Shown here: one piece after another, positions 1 to 8,864 of the stretch
Position numbering within the stretch: position 1 is the first letter of the stretch
Layout: each line of letters opens with the position of its first letter
Assembly (NCBI GenBank): GCA_947383875.1
Contig: CANDEX010000007.1
Span: 1-41,055 of the forward strand
Direction of reading: 5' to 3'
Source of the DNA: an uncultured Azospirillum sp.
GTDB taxonomy: Bacteria > Pseudomonadota > Alphaproteobacteria > RF32 > CAG-239
DNA: 41,055 nucleotides
Position numbers and translations under genes: made by a program
The notes under the pieces: model-generated
Told to the model about the DNA's origin: nothing
Database searches by the model: none
What the model saw: the letters and a program-made list of their open reading frames with translations, nothing else

Positions 1-1
1 C

Positions 2-1267
2 GAGGAGGTCAGCAGCGAAACCTGTCCGCATGACAGCTCTTATAAAAAATGTGTTAAAACATGTAAAAGCCGGATTTACGCCGATTATCCAAATTATAAT
101 TTTGATGGGGAAAGAAGTTCTAACGGCGGCACAATGGTTTATACTAAAAATGTGGTGGACAATAACTTTAGCGGTACCAGCAACTCCTATTACAAATCAG
201 GATACACATTTAAAGATGTTTATTCTGAATGCCAAAATATTGCTAAACCGACCGTGACCGTCAACACCAGCGGCAGCAATGTCTCTATACTGTCTGGGGT
301 AGACGTATCCGACATTAATTTGGCAATCAATTTGAGTAACGGTTCTGACTACAACATGAGCCTGGAAAAATTAACAACGCTAACCAACACCACCTTAACA
401 ACCAATTACGCAACCAAGTTGAGCGTGAATAAAACAACCCTTATACTGAACGGAGGCTCAGATTTAAGTGATAATAAACTTCAATTGGATGTTAATGGCT
501 CCCCCAATGCAGGAGTCGCAGATTCTTTTCTGAATATTCCCGGTACAGCTAAATTAGGTAATGTTCACTTATTTGAACGGGCAAAACTATATGTCACCGA
601 CACCAGCGGAAATTCTTCAGCCAAAGGTGTCTGGATTGGTGATAAGTGTAAAAAAGCATCCGCTCATTGCATCCCTGTGGTCACTGAAGACTCAAGTTAT
701 AAGATAACGAATATGGACTGGAAAGATAGTAGCCGAGAGGGGTATGGGAATAGAGGTGTCTTAGAATTGGGAAGAAATGCCAAATTTAAGGTGAACGGAA
801 CTATTGTAATGACTGTGTATTGGGAAGATTCTGCAATATCGCGCAGCGGCGGTCCGGCCTTATCTTTGGGCAGTAACTCTCAATTAATAGCAAAACACAT
901 ATTGAATCACAAAAGCGAACAGTTTATAGGGGGTAATGCTATTGTCTGCCAAAATGATTATTGGATTGCACGTGATAGTGGTGATCATTACGGAAAAATA
1001 AAATTCGGCAGTAAAGCAAAATTGCTAAACAGAGGAGGTTCCAGATTTTATTATGATACTACGGCCACAATGACGGATAATTGTACAGGAGCAAACCAGT
1101 GTGGAGATCCAAAAGTCAAAGAAATTGTCGGTAAGTTTGTAAAGAATAATATGATAATGTCAGGACAATTACGTCACGATAAGTGGGCGGTTTCCGTAAA
1201 TTGGAACGGCGGAGCAGATACAACAGGTGCCTGGAACACTTATTGCAAAGACTGGTACTATAAATAA
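2..1267 (+). CDS. Surface/exported protein, 3' part only (5' end outside window)
   Basis: The reading frame is open from the first bases of the window, so the start lies outside; 421 residues are visible. An internal ATG at 134 is only a methionine inside the frame. The visible part opens with a Cys-containing stretch (CPHDSSYKKCVKTC). It continues as low-complexity, Ser/Thr/Asn/Gly-rich sequence with alternating short hydrophobic steps, as in beta-helical or passenger-like surface proteins, and has scattered Cys pairs (KCKKASAHC, CTGANQC) that could form disulfides. No transmembrane anchor or autotransporter barrel is visible at the C-terminus. I do not recognise a named family. Location outside the cytoplasm is inferred from composition. 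It converges on the TerB-like gene, with an inverted repeat between them. Confidence 0.75.
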   Translation, partial: EEVSSETCPHDSSYKKCVKTCKSRIYADYPNYNFDGERSSNGGTMVYTKNVVDNNFSGTSNSYYKSGYTFKDVYSECQNIAKPTVTVNTSGSNVSILSGVDVSDINLAINLSNGSDYNMSLEKLTTLTNTTLTTNYATKLSVNKTTLILNGGSDLSDNKLQLDVNGSPNAGVADSFLNIPGTAKLGNVHLFERAKLYVTDTSGNSSAKGVWIGDKCKKASAHCIPVVTEDSSYKITNMDWKDSSREGYGNRGVLELGRNAKFKVNGTIVMTVYWEDSAISRSGGPALSLGSNSQLIAKHILNHKSEQFIGGNAIVCQNDYWIARDSGDHYGKIKFGSKAKLLNRGGSRFYYDTTATMTDNCTGANQCGDPKVKEIVGKFVKNNMIMSGQLRHDKWAVSVNWNGGADTTGAWNTYCKDWYYK

Positions 1268-1279
1268 GAATGGCATCTG

Positions 1280-1315
1280 AGAACCGGATATTCTTAAAAC
1301 TCAATATCCGGTTCT
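1280..1315. terminator. Perfect 13-bp inverted repeat between convergent genes
   Basis: Arms AGAACCGGATATT (1280-1292) and AATATCCGGTTCT (1303-1315) flank a 10-nt loop. The right arm encodes the last residues of the minus-strand gene. There is no long U-run on either side, so this is a likely transcript-end hairpin for both convergent genes rather than a textbook intrinsic terminator. Confidence 0.55.
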
Positions 1316-1986
1316 ATACCATATTCGCGTAAAGTTTGAATAATTTCAGCCAGATACAAACGTTCTGTATAGCTGATAAATCCATCCGATGCACTAATTT
1401 TCAAAGCTTCACGTATCAAATCTTCAACCTCTTCAGGAGATTGTGTATTTAATTTATCCACGGCCGCTAAAAAATCAGCTTCGTCAGGAGACAAACCTTT
1501 CAAATAACTGCTGATATACTGATCACTTAGCATCTTAGTCTGCGGCAAACGTCTTAAAATATAATCTCTGATAACGTGATTTTTTATTTTGTTAAACTTG
1601 TCTGTACACTTAGCCAAAAAAGTTAAGATAATCAAATTATCCTTTATCGGCAGCAAATGTTTAAAATCAAAGGCCGGAACATCTGCCTTATTCTGATTAG
1701 CGGTCATCCCCTGATGAGACAAATAGTTACAATAATCAGTAATAAAAAGCTCTGCCGAAGCATAAAACTTTTCATTACTCAAATCCAGAAAATCTTTAAT
1801 ATAAACACTATCAATCACCTGTGAACGTTTGGTTCGATAAAAATACAAATCAAGAAACACCAAATTGTCTTTCTGCCAAATATTTTTTACGGCAACATTT
1901 TCCTCTCTGATTTTTCTGCCGGCAATCAGATGAACCAACATATTATAAAAATGCAACGGACAAGAAAGCGCGCTGTTTTCGTTCAT
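1294..1986 (-). CDS. TerB-like domain protein, unknown function
   Basis: This is a 230-residue soluble protein with no signal peptide or membrane segment. The last ~50 residues (VEDLIREALKISASDGFIS and following) resemble the helical TerB/DjlA-type module, in which an acidic 'A-x-x-D-G' turn is followed by a helix. The N-terminal half is a small alpha/beta region that I cannot assign. The ATG overlaps the mfd stop (TGATG), so the gene is probably translationally coupled to mfd. A TTG one codon upstream is possible but less likely. In family terms, TerB modules occur in tellurite-resistance and envelope or stress proteins; here only the tail resembles it, and no function should be read from that. 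Co-transcription with mfd is the best context clue. Confidence 0.6.
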   Translation of the reverse strand: MNENSALSCPLHFYNMLVHLIAGRKIREENVAVKNIWQKDNLVFLDLYFYRTKRSQVIDSVYIKDFLDLSNEKFYASAELFITDYCNYLSHQGMTANQNKADVPAFDFKHLLPIKDNLIILTFLAKCTDKFNKIKNHVIRDYILRRLPQTKMLSDQYISSYLKGLSPDEADFLAAVDKLNTQSPEEVEDLIREALKISASDGFISYTERLYLAEIIQTLREYGIEPDIEF

Positions 1987-4900
1987 CAATTCACTCCCAA
2001 CAGACTGATAAGTTTCCGCAGATAGGTTTTGATTGTATCAACCCGAACCGCATAATCTTCCAGATTTTTCTCAATAAACAACTTTTGATCCGGACGGATT
2101 TTAACGGCTCCAAACTGTTTAGTAACAAAATCAATCAATTTATCCGGTGCGGCAAAAACATTATTATGAAAACTCATCAAAATCCCCTTCCCGCCGGCAT
2201 CAATCTTCTCAACATTAGCCACCACCGCTAACTGTTTGATTTCAACGGTTTTCAATAAATTATCAACTTCCGGCGGAAGCTTACCGAAACGGTCAGTCAA
2301 TTCCTCTCGCATATCCAGTAAAGCCGTTTGATCCTTAATTTCACCAATACGCTTATATAAGCCCAAACGAACGCCCAGATCTTTAACATATGTTTCCGGA
2401 ATCATAATCGGAATACCGGTGGTAATTTGCGGTACCCATTCCGCTGCTGCTTGTTTATCCTGCTCAAATTCTCCGGCTTTCAAACGGGCGATTTCTTCTT
2501 CCAGCATATGTTGGTATAACGCCACACCGACTTCTTTGATATGCCCGGACTGTTCTTCACCCAAGATATTTCCTGAACCGCGGATATCCATATCGTGACT
2601 GGCCAAAGAGAACCCTGCCCCCAATGTATCCAAAGCCTGTAAAATGCTCAATCTGCGTTCAGCAATAGGTTTCAAATTTTTCTGTTTGGGAACTGTAAAA
2701 TAACAGTAACCGCGCAACTTACCGCGTCCGACCCGCCCACGCAACTGATATAACTGCGCCAAACCAAACATATCAGCCCGATGAACAATCATCGTATTAA
2801 CGGATGGCATATCAATACCGGATTCAATAATCGTCGTTGACAACAATAAATCGGCTTTACCATCCGCAAAATCATTCATAACCTGTTCCAGATGTTTAAC
2901 CGGCATCTGCCCATGAGCCACCAAGATTTTAATATCAGGCACTAACTCACGCAATTCTTTCTCCACCCCAAAAATATCCGAAACCCGCGGACAAACAAAG
3001 AAAGTCTGACCGTTACGGAACTTCTCTCGATAAATGGCTTCTTTGACCATCACCTTATCAAAAGGCATAACAAATGTTCTGGCAGCCAAACGATCTACCG
3101 GCGGAGTGCCGATAATGCTCAATTGTTTAACTCCGGTTAAAGACATTTGCAACGTGCGGGGAATAGGTGTCGCCGTTAATGTCAACACATGAACATCAGA
3201 TTTTAATGATTTAAGTTTTTCCTTATGAGCTACACCAAAATGCTGCTCTTCATCAATAATTAATAACCCGAGATTACAGAATTTAATATCCTTGGACAGC
3301 AAGGCATGAGTACCGATAACGATTTCCACTGACCCATCAGCCAATCCGCGACGAGTTTCCTCAGCCTCCCGCGGCGTCACCAATCGAGACAGCATTTTAA
3401 CCTTTACCGGAAAACCTTCCATACGTTTTTTGAAATTATAATAATGCTGTCGCGCCAACAACGTCGTAGGCACAATCAAAGCCACTTGAGCACCGGAAAC
3501 AGCCACAGCAAAAGCGGCGCGTAACGCCACTTCGGTTTTACCAAAACCGACATCTCCGCAAACCAACCTGTCCATCGGAGATCCCTGCCCCAAATCTTTC
3601 AACACATCGGTAATGGCATTTAACTGATCATCCGTTTCGCTGTAAGGAAACTTGGCACAAAATTCATCATAAACTCCTGAAGGCGGAATAAAGACATCCG
3701 CATCTTTTAAATGACGTTCTGCAGCGATTTTAATCAGTTTCTCAGCAATGTCTCGGATTTTAGCCTTAACTTTAGCCTTTTTAGCCTGCCATGCCACCCC
3801 GCCTAAGGTATCCAGTTGAATATTCTCATCTTCCAACCCATAACGGGAAACCATATCTATATTTTCAACCGGAACAAACAATTTGGCATCATGAGCATAA
3901 AGTATTTTCAAGCAGTCATGCGGCGCACCGCCGGCAGTAATATTTTCCAACCCCAAAAACTTACCGATACCATGTTCAACATGCACCACTAATTCACCGA
4001 CAGAAAGAGAAGAAACATCGGCAATAAAGTCTTTAGCAGTCACCTTTTTAGTTGTTCGACGATTTTGACGTTCGCCAAGAATATCCTGTTCTGAAACCAA
4101 ACACCAACCGGCACCTCTAAAACCATGCGGCAAATTCATTATTGTCAATGCAACTTTCTTATGCCCGGTTTTGTTTATTGCTTCATCCCAGCTGTCAGCC
4201 AGAGCCATATCCGTTACACCATACTCACTCATCAGCGATGTCAAACGTTCTCGAGACCCTTCGCTGTAGCAACAGATAATACGTTTTAATTTGCCATTCT
4301 CCGTCAGATAATCTTTCAAATCAGCATAAACCTGTGCCGCACTGACATTTTTTGCACTGGAAAAATCTCGTCCCGGAATAACATCGGCAGAGACATTGTC
4401 ATCGGACGCAGGCAAAGACATATTGGTAAAAGCTATTGCCCGCCGAGCTTTCAGAATGTCTTTGAATTGCTTTTCATTCACGTAAAACAATTCCGGCGCA
4501 ATCGGCCGATAAACATCCGCTTCATTCACTGATTTAATGCTCAAAGCCTCCAACCTTGCCTGATAATAATCTGCAATACTTTCTTCTTTTGATTTAACGG
4601 CTTCCCGAACATTTCGTCCGGTAATCACATAAGCCTGCGGCAAATAATCAAATAACGTCGGCAAAGTCTCATCATAAAAAAACGGCAACCAATTTTCCAT
4701 ACCGATATATTTCTGCCCGACAGATATGGTTTCATATAACTCATCTGAAGTTCCGCCGGCTCCAAAAGCTTCACGATATTTAGCCCGAAAGGTTTTAATT
4801 GTATTATTATCCAACGCCACTTCCCCCATTACTTGGAAAGTATAGCTCGGCAGTTCCCCTACGGTTCTTTGTGTCAAAGGATCAAAAGTGCGAATTTTTT

Positions 4901-5465
4901 CCACTTCATCACCAAAAAGATCAATACGCAACGGCAATTCACTACCCACAGGAAAAATATCAAGAATATCTCCGCGCACGGCATATTCACCCGGTTCCAT
5001 AACCTGTTCTACCCGATTATAACCGTTGACAACCGCATAGTGCACAAAGTCATTAAAATTCAAATCACCACCGACACGAATATTTTTCATGGAATTCAGA
5101 AAAATCTTCTTCAACGGCAGACGTTGAATTGCAGCACCGGCACTGGTAACAATAATCCTCGGCTTCTTAGGATTAGGTTGCTGAACCAATGTGCTCAAAA
5201 CACTTACCCGAGAAGCTGCAATATTAACATTCGGCGATACCCTATCATACGGAACCGTATCCCAAGCGGGAAATTTCAGCACCTCTGCTTCCGGACAAAT
5301 AACAGATAAAATATGTGCTGTATTTTCCAGCGCAACACCATCGCTGACAATATAGAGTATGTCATATTTTGACTTTTCACGCAACGAGGCCAACAGAAAA
5401 GCATCATAGCCGTCCGGCACAGAAGAAACCGTACAATTTTCAAGAGCTGATATATCTTCAAACAT
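1986..5465 (-). CDS. mfd: Transcription-repair coupling factor Mfd
   Basis: At 1159 residues this is the usual length for the family. Mfd recognises RNA polymerase stalled at lesions, pushes it off the DNA by ATP-driven translocation and recruits UvrA. Visible in order: a UvrB-like N-terminal part; a CarD-like RNA-polymerase-interacting domain around residues 480-545 (GELVVHVEHGIGKFLGLE); Walker A GDVGFGKTE near 635; the DEEQ box (IIDEEQHFGV) near 737; TATPIPRTLQ; motif VI QLRGRVGRG near 907; and a C-terminal TRCF domain. All helicase/translocase motifs are intact. The ATG at 5465 lies in an 84-bp divergent gap with recG. The downstream TerB-like gene overlaps its stop codon. Confidence 0.97.
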   Translation of the reverse strand: MFEDISALENCTVSSVPDGYDAFLLASLREKSKYDILYIVSDGVALENTAHILSVICPEAEVLKFPAWDTVPYDRVSPNVNIAASRVSVLSTLVQQPNPKKPRIIVTSAGAAIQRLPLKKIFLNSMKNIRVGGDLNFNDFVHYAVVNGYNRVEQVMEPGEYAVRGDILDIFPVGSELPLRIDLFGDEVEKIRTFDPLTQRTVGELPSYTFQVMGEVALDNNTIKTFRAKYREAFGAGGTSDELYETISVGQKYIGMENWLPFFYDETLPTLFDYLPQAYVITGRNVREAVKSKEESIADYYQARLEALSIKSVNEADVYRPIAPELFYVNEKQFKDILKARRAIAFTNMSLPASDDNVSADVIPGRDFSSAKNVSAAQVYADLKDYLTENGKLKRIICCYSEGSRERLTSLMSEYGVTDMALADSWDEAINKTGHKKVALTIMNLPHGFRGAGWCLVSEQDILGERQNRRTTKKVTAKDFIADVSSLSVGELVVHVEHGIGKFLGLENITAGGAPHDCLKILYAHDAKLFVPVENIDMVSRYGLEDENIQLDTLGGVAWQAKKAKVKAKIRDIAEKLIKIAAERHLKDADVFIPPSGVYDEFCAKFPYSETDDQLNAITDVLKDLGQGSPMDRLVCGDVGFGKTEVALRAAFAVAVSGAQVALIVPTTLLARQHYYNFKKRMEGFPVKVKMLSRLVTPREAEETRRGLADGSVEIVIGTHALLSKDIKFCNLGLLIIDEEQHFGVAHKEKLKSLKSDVHVLTLTATPIPRTLQMSLTGVKQLSIIGTPPVDRLAARTFVMPFDKVMVKEAIYREKFRNGQTFFVCPRVSDIFGVEKELRELVPDIKILVAHGQMPVKHLEQVMNDFADGKADLLLSTTIIESGIDMPSVNTMIVHRADMFGLAQLYQLRGRVGRGKLRGYCYFTVPKQKNLKPIAERRLSILQALDTLGAGFSLASHDMDIRGSGNILGEEQSGHIKEVGVALYQHMLEEEIARLKAGEFEQDKQAAAEWVPQITTGIPIMIPETYVKDLGVRLGLYKRIGEIKDQTALLDMREELTDRFGKLPPEVDNLLKTVEIKQLAVVANVEKIDAGGKGILMSFHNNVFAAPDKLIDFVTKQFGAVKIRPDQKLFIEKNLEDYAVRVDTIKTYLRKLISLLGVN

Positions 5466-5495
5466 TTTTCTAATCTTACCATTTACTTTATACTG

Positions 5496-5524
5496 AAAAT
5501 ATATACAATAACCGATAAGTGCAA
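5496..5524 (-). promoter_or_regulatory. Candidate sigma70 promoter for mfd
   Basis: On the minus strand TTGCAC (5519-5524) is followed after 17 nt by TATTTT (5496-5501), with an alternative TATATT at 15 nt. It sits in the short recG/mfd divergent gap. The recG promoter must lie in the same 84 bp but is not clear. Confidence 0.4.
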
Positions 5525-5549
5525 CTGTTTTCTTGTTTTAAGGATAAAA

Positions 5550-7631
5550 ATGCGGCCGCAAATTTTATTTCCGTTATTCACCTCCATCAATTCGCTGAAA
5601 GGCATCGGCACCAAAACTTCCGGATTTTTGTCTCGCTTATGCGGCGAACGGATTGTTGATTTAATCTGGCACTTGCCCACCGGCTTAATTGATCGCACTT
5701 ATTGCCCCAAACTGATAAATGCCAGACCAAACGTTATCTGCACAATTAAAGTAAAAATTATTGAGCATTCCGCCCCCAAAACACGCAAACAACCATACCG
5801 CGTTATCTGCAACGACGGAACTGATGACATTGCCTTGATTTTCTTCAAAGCTTATCCTGACTCCATTCAGAAAAATCTGCCCGTCGGCTCCGAACGGATT
5901 ATCAGTGGCAAACTGGAAAACTTTAACGGTCAGTGGCAAATGAGTCATCCTGATTACATCGTCAAACCGGAAGACATCACTTCAGTTCTCGGGGTCGAGC
6001 CGGTTTATCCGCTCACCGCAGGCATAACCAACAAAATGCTCAACAAAATTATGAAACAAGCCTTAACCGCTGTTCCGACTTTACCCGAATGGCAAGATGA
6101 ACATCACCTGAAAGCCACAGGCTGGCCAAGTTTTAATCAATCCCTCAAACAAGCACATCATCCGGTTAAACTTCCTGATTTAGAAGCATCCGACAATGCC
6201 CGCACCCGTTTAGCCTATGATGAACTGCTGGCTAACCAGTTAGCTCTGGCAATCGTTCGGGAAAGAGTCAAAAAACAACAAGGACGAGAAATCAAAGGCA
6301 ATGGTCAGCTACGCAAAAAAGTTCTGGATACTCTGCCATTTAAACTTACCGCGGCACAAGAAAAAGTATTACGCGAGATTGCAGCAGACCAAGCAGCACC
6401 ATACCGAATGCTGCGACTACTCCAAGGCGATGTCGGCAGCGGTAAAACCATTGTTGCTCTGTTGACTATGCTTAATGCCGTAGAATGCGGTACTCAGGCA
6501 GCAATTATGGCACCAACCGAAATTCTGGCCAAACAACATCTGGAAACCATTCAACCTCTGTGTGAAAACATCGGCATTCGTGCAGAATTACTGACCGGAA
6601 GAGTTAAAGGTAAAACCCGCACACAAATTCTGGAAGATTTATCCGCGGGAAATATTGATATTCTGATTGGCACTCACGCATTATTCGTTGATGACGTCAC
6701 CTTCAAAGACTTGTCATGCGTCATTGTCGATGAACAACACCGCTTTGGTGTCCATCAACGTTTGGCACTCTCAAACAAAGGCAATAAAGCTGACATTTTG
6801 GTTATGACCGCCACACCTATTCCCCGGTCACTGGTTCTGACAGCATACGGCGATATGGAATATTCTAAAATTGATCAGGTTCCCGAAGGACGCAAACCGG
6901 TTGACACCAGAGTAATGCCTGTATCAAAACTGGATGTGGTTGTTGCCGCTCTCCAACGTAAATTAGCTGAAGGTTGTCGCGCATACTGGGTTTGCCCCTT
7001 AGTCGAAGAATCCGAAAAAAGTGATTTGGCCGCAGCCGAAGAACGTTTTGCCACACTGCAAAAACTATTCGGAAATAAAGTCGGACTGGTGCATGGTAAA
7101 ATGAAAGAAAAAGACAAAGACGAAGTCATGGAGCGGTTTAAATCCGGAGAACTCTCTCTGTTGGTCGCAACAACGGTTATTGAAGTCGGAGTCAATGTTC
7201 CCGAGGCTACCGTTATGATTATTGAACACGCTGAACGATTTGGCTTAGCTCAATTACACCAGTTGCGCGGTCGAATTAAACGCGGTTTTCAGGCATCAAC
7301 CTGTATTTTACTTTATTCATACCCGCTCAGTGAAACTTCCCGACAACGTCTGAACACCATGCGAGAAACGGAAGATGGTTTTGAAATTGCCGAAAAAGAC
7401 TTGGAATTACGCGGCGGTGGTGAAATTTTAGGCACCAAACAATCCGGCTTTAATGAATTCCGTCTGGCGGATATGACTGTTCATAAAAATCTTTTGCTAA
7501 CCGCCAACAAAGATGCGCGCATGATGCTGGAACTGGATCCAAATCTCAAAACACCGCGCGGTGAAGCTCTGAGAATTTTACTCTATTTATTCGAACGAGA
7601 CGATGCCGTCAAAACCTACCTTGCCGGCTGA
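5550..7631 (+). CDS. recG: ATP-dependent DNA helicase RecG
   Basis: RecG remodels stalled forks and D-loops. The 693-residue length is normal. The N-terminal wedge/OB region includes the typical 'L.GIGTKTSGFLSRLCGERI' opening. It is followed by Walker A GDVGSGKT near residue 293, DEQHRFGV near 393, TATPIPRSL, and the motif VI region near 571. Motif VI reads QLRGRIKRG where RecG and Mfd proteins normally have QLRGRVGRG: the conserved Gly before the last Arg is Lys. The C-terminal RecG helix-hairpin region follows (EILGTKQSGFNEFRLAD). AAGGA precedes the ATG. It is transcribed away from mfd and ends 10 bp from the convergent RsmB-like gene. Identity is secure; the effect of the Lys is unknown. 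Confidence 0.96.
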   Translation: MRPQILFPLFTSINSLKGIGTKTSGFLSRLCGERIVDLIWHLPTGLIDRTYCPKLINARPNVICTIKVKIIEHSAPKTRKQPYRVICNDGTDDIALIFFKAYPDSIQKNLPVGSERIISGKLENFNGQWQMSHPDYIVKPEDITSVLGVEPVYPLTAGITNKMLNKIMKQALTAVPTLPEWQDEHHLKATGWPSFNQSLKQAHHPVKLPDLEASDNARTRLAYDELLANQLALAIVRERVKKQQGREIKGNGQLRKKVLDTLPFKLTAAQEKVLREIAADQAAPYRMLRLLQGDVGSGKTIVALLTMLNAVECGTQAAIMAPTEILAKQHLETIQPLCENIGIRAELLTGRVKGKTRTQILEDLSAGNIDILIGTHALFVDDVTFKDLSCVIVDEQHRFGVHQRLALSNKGNKADILVMTATPIPRSLVLTAYGDMEYSKIDQVPEGRKPVDTRVMPVSKLDVVVAALQRKLAEGCRAYWVCPLVEESEKSDLAAAEERFATLQKLFGNKVGLVHGKMKEKDKDEVMERFKSGELSLLVATTVIEVGVNVPEATVMIIEHAERFGLAQLHQLRGRIKRGFQASTCILLYSYPLSETSRQRLNTMRETEDGFEIAEKDLELRGGGEILGTKQSGFNEFRLADMTVHKNLLLTANKDARMMLELDPNLKTPRGEALRILLYLFERDDAVKTYLAG

Positions 7632-7641
7632 TCCCCAACCA

Positions 7642-8850
7642 TCAGGAAATCTTCTCCATCACACACACAAAGAAACCATCCGTTCCGGTTTGCAACGGAT
7701 CCATACGCAGCATAACATCACTCTGTCCCGGATAACGAACATCCAGTTTTTCCTGCCACAATTGACGCATATTAACCAATCTGATATCTTTATGCTTCGC
7801 CAAGAAAGCATCTATTATATCCTCATTTTCATCCCGCAAAATTGAACAGGTAATATATACAATTCTGCCTCCGGACTTAACCCGATGATAAGCGACATCA
7901 AGGATTTCCGCTTGCGTTTTATTGAGATTGTTTAACATTTCCGGCGATATTCTAAACTTAGCATCCGGACTACGACGCCAAGTTCCGGTTCCCGAACAAG
8001 GTGCATCTACCACAAAACGATCATAATCCTTATCTGTCAGTTGCTTAACAATCTCCAAGTTTGTCACATTCAATCGTGCCGCCCTGTCTTTAATAGCTTC
8101 TAACCGCTTCCAATTTATATCATGGACGTGTATCTTTCCTTGATTTTTCATCAAATAAGCCATGGTTAGACTCTTACCGCCAGCTCCGCAGCAATAGTCT
8201 ATTACCTTATGTTCCGGCCGAACATCTGCTAAAATTGCCGCCAATTGAGAAGCCTCATCTTGAACCTCAATCTCTCCTTCTTTATAAACCATGCAGTTAT
8301 TAAGATTTACTCGCTCACTGGAGCGAATGCCGATTGGAGAATAAGGCATCGGCGCAAAATACAATCCCTCCCCGTGCAGCCGTTCAATAACAGCCTTTCG
8401 GCTCCCCTTGTTAATACGCAAATCTGCACTGGCCGGTTCATTCAACGCTTTTAAAAGCGACACATCATTAATTTTCGCAAACAACCAATCCGGACATTCT
8501 GCTTCCACTTCAGGAGGATAAACCTCATCATTGCATTTTTTTAGACGCTCTTTTTCAACTTTGGTCAACGGTGCCAAACCATATTCGCCACCACACAACA
8601 AATCAAAATCTTCATCCTGCAAATAAGTCAACAACATCTGACGCGGCTCTTTACTGCCTGTATCAAACTCAAGTTTACGGCGGTTACGAATAAGCTTCCA
8701 AACCGTCTCAATAATAAAACGTCTATCTTTAGAACCGATATACTTACGCTCACGCACATATGAATTAATAATTTGATCAGCGGGTTGCTTATCTTTAAAA
8801 ATTTCAGTAATCAAATCCAAAACAGCCTGATACTGTGCCCCTTTTTGCAT
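7642..8850 (-). CDS. RsmB/NOP-family rRNA cytosine-C5 methyltransferase
   Basis: This 402-residue enzyme belongs to the family that transfers a methyl group from S-adenosylmethionine to cytosine C5 in rRNA. The Rossmann-fold core is clear: the SAM motif VIDYCCGAGGKS, the motif IV Cys in VDAPCSGTGTWRRS (around residue 283) and the catalytic motif VI Cys in YITCSILRDENED (around 335). Both cysteines of the two-Cys mechanism are present. The N-terminal ~110 residues form a helical domain of the alphaproteobacterial type rather than an obvious NusB domain, so the exact target (16S C967 as in RsmB, or another site) is inferred. A GGAGAG box precedes the ATG. It lies 14 bp downstream of tldE, probably the same transcript. 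Confidence 0.9.
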   Translation of the reverse strand: MQKGAQYQAVLDLITEIFKDKQPADQIINSYVRERKYIGSKDRRFIIETVWKLIRNRRKLEFDTGSKEPRQMLLTYLQDEDFDLLCGGEYGLAPLTKVEKERLKKCNDEVYPPEVEAECPDWLFAKINDVSLLKALNEPASADLRINKGSRKAVIERLHGEGLYFAPMPYSPIGIRSSERVNLNNCMVYKEGEIEVQDEASQLAAILADVRPEHKVIDYCCGAGGKSLTMAYLMKNQGKIHVHDINWKRLEAIKDRAARLNVTNLEIVKQLTDKDYDRFVVDAPCSGTGTWRRSPDAKFRISPEMLNNLNKTQAEILDVAYHRVKSGGRIVYITCSILRDENEDIIDAFLAKHKDIRLVNMRQLWQEKLDVRYPGQSDVMLRMDPLQTGTDGFFVCVMEKIS

Positions 8851-8864
8851 AATGCACTCTCCGT

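Noticed and set aside
4833..5309. 158-codon plus-strand frame
   Set aside because: Antisense to the N-terminal part of mfd; no start signals.
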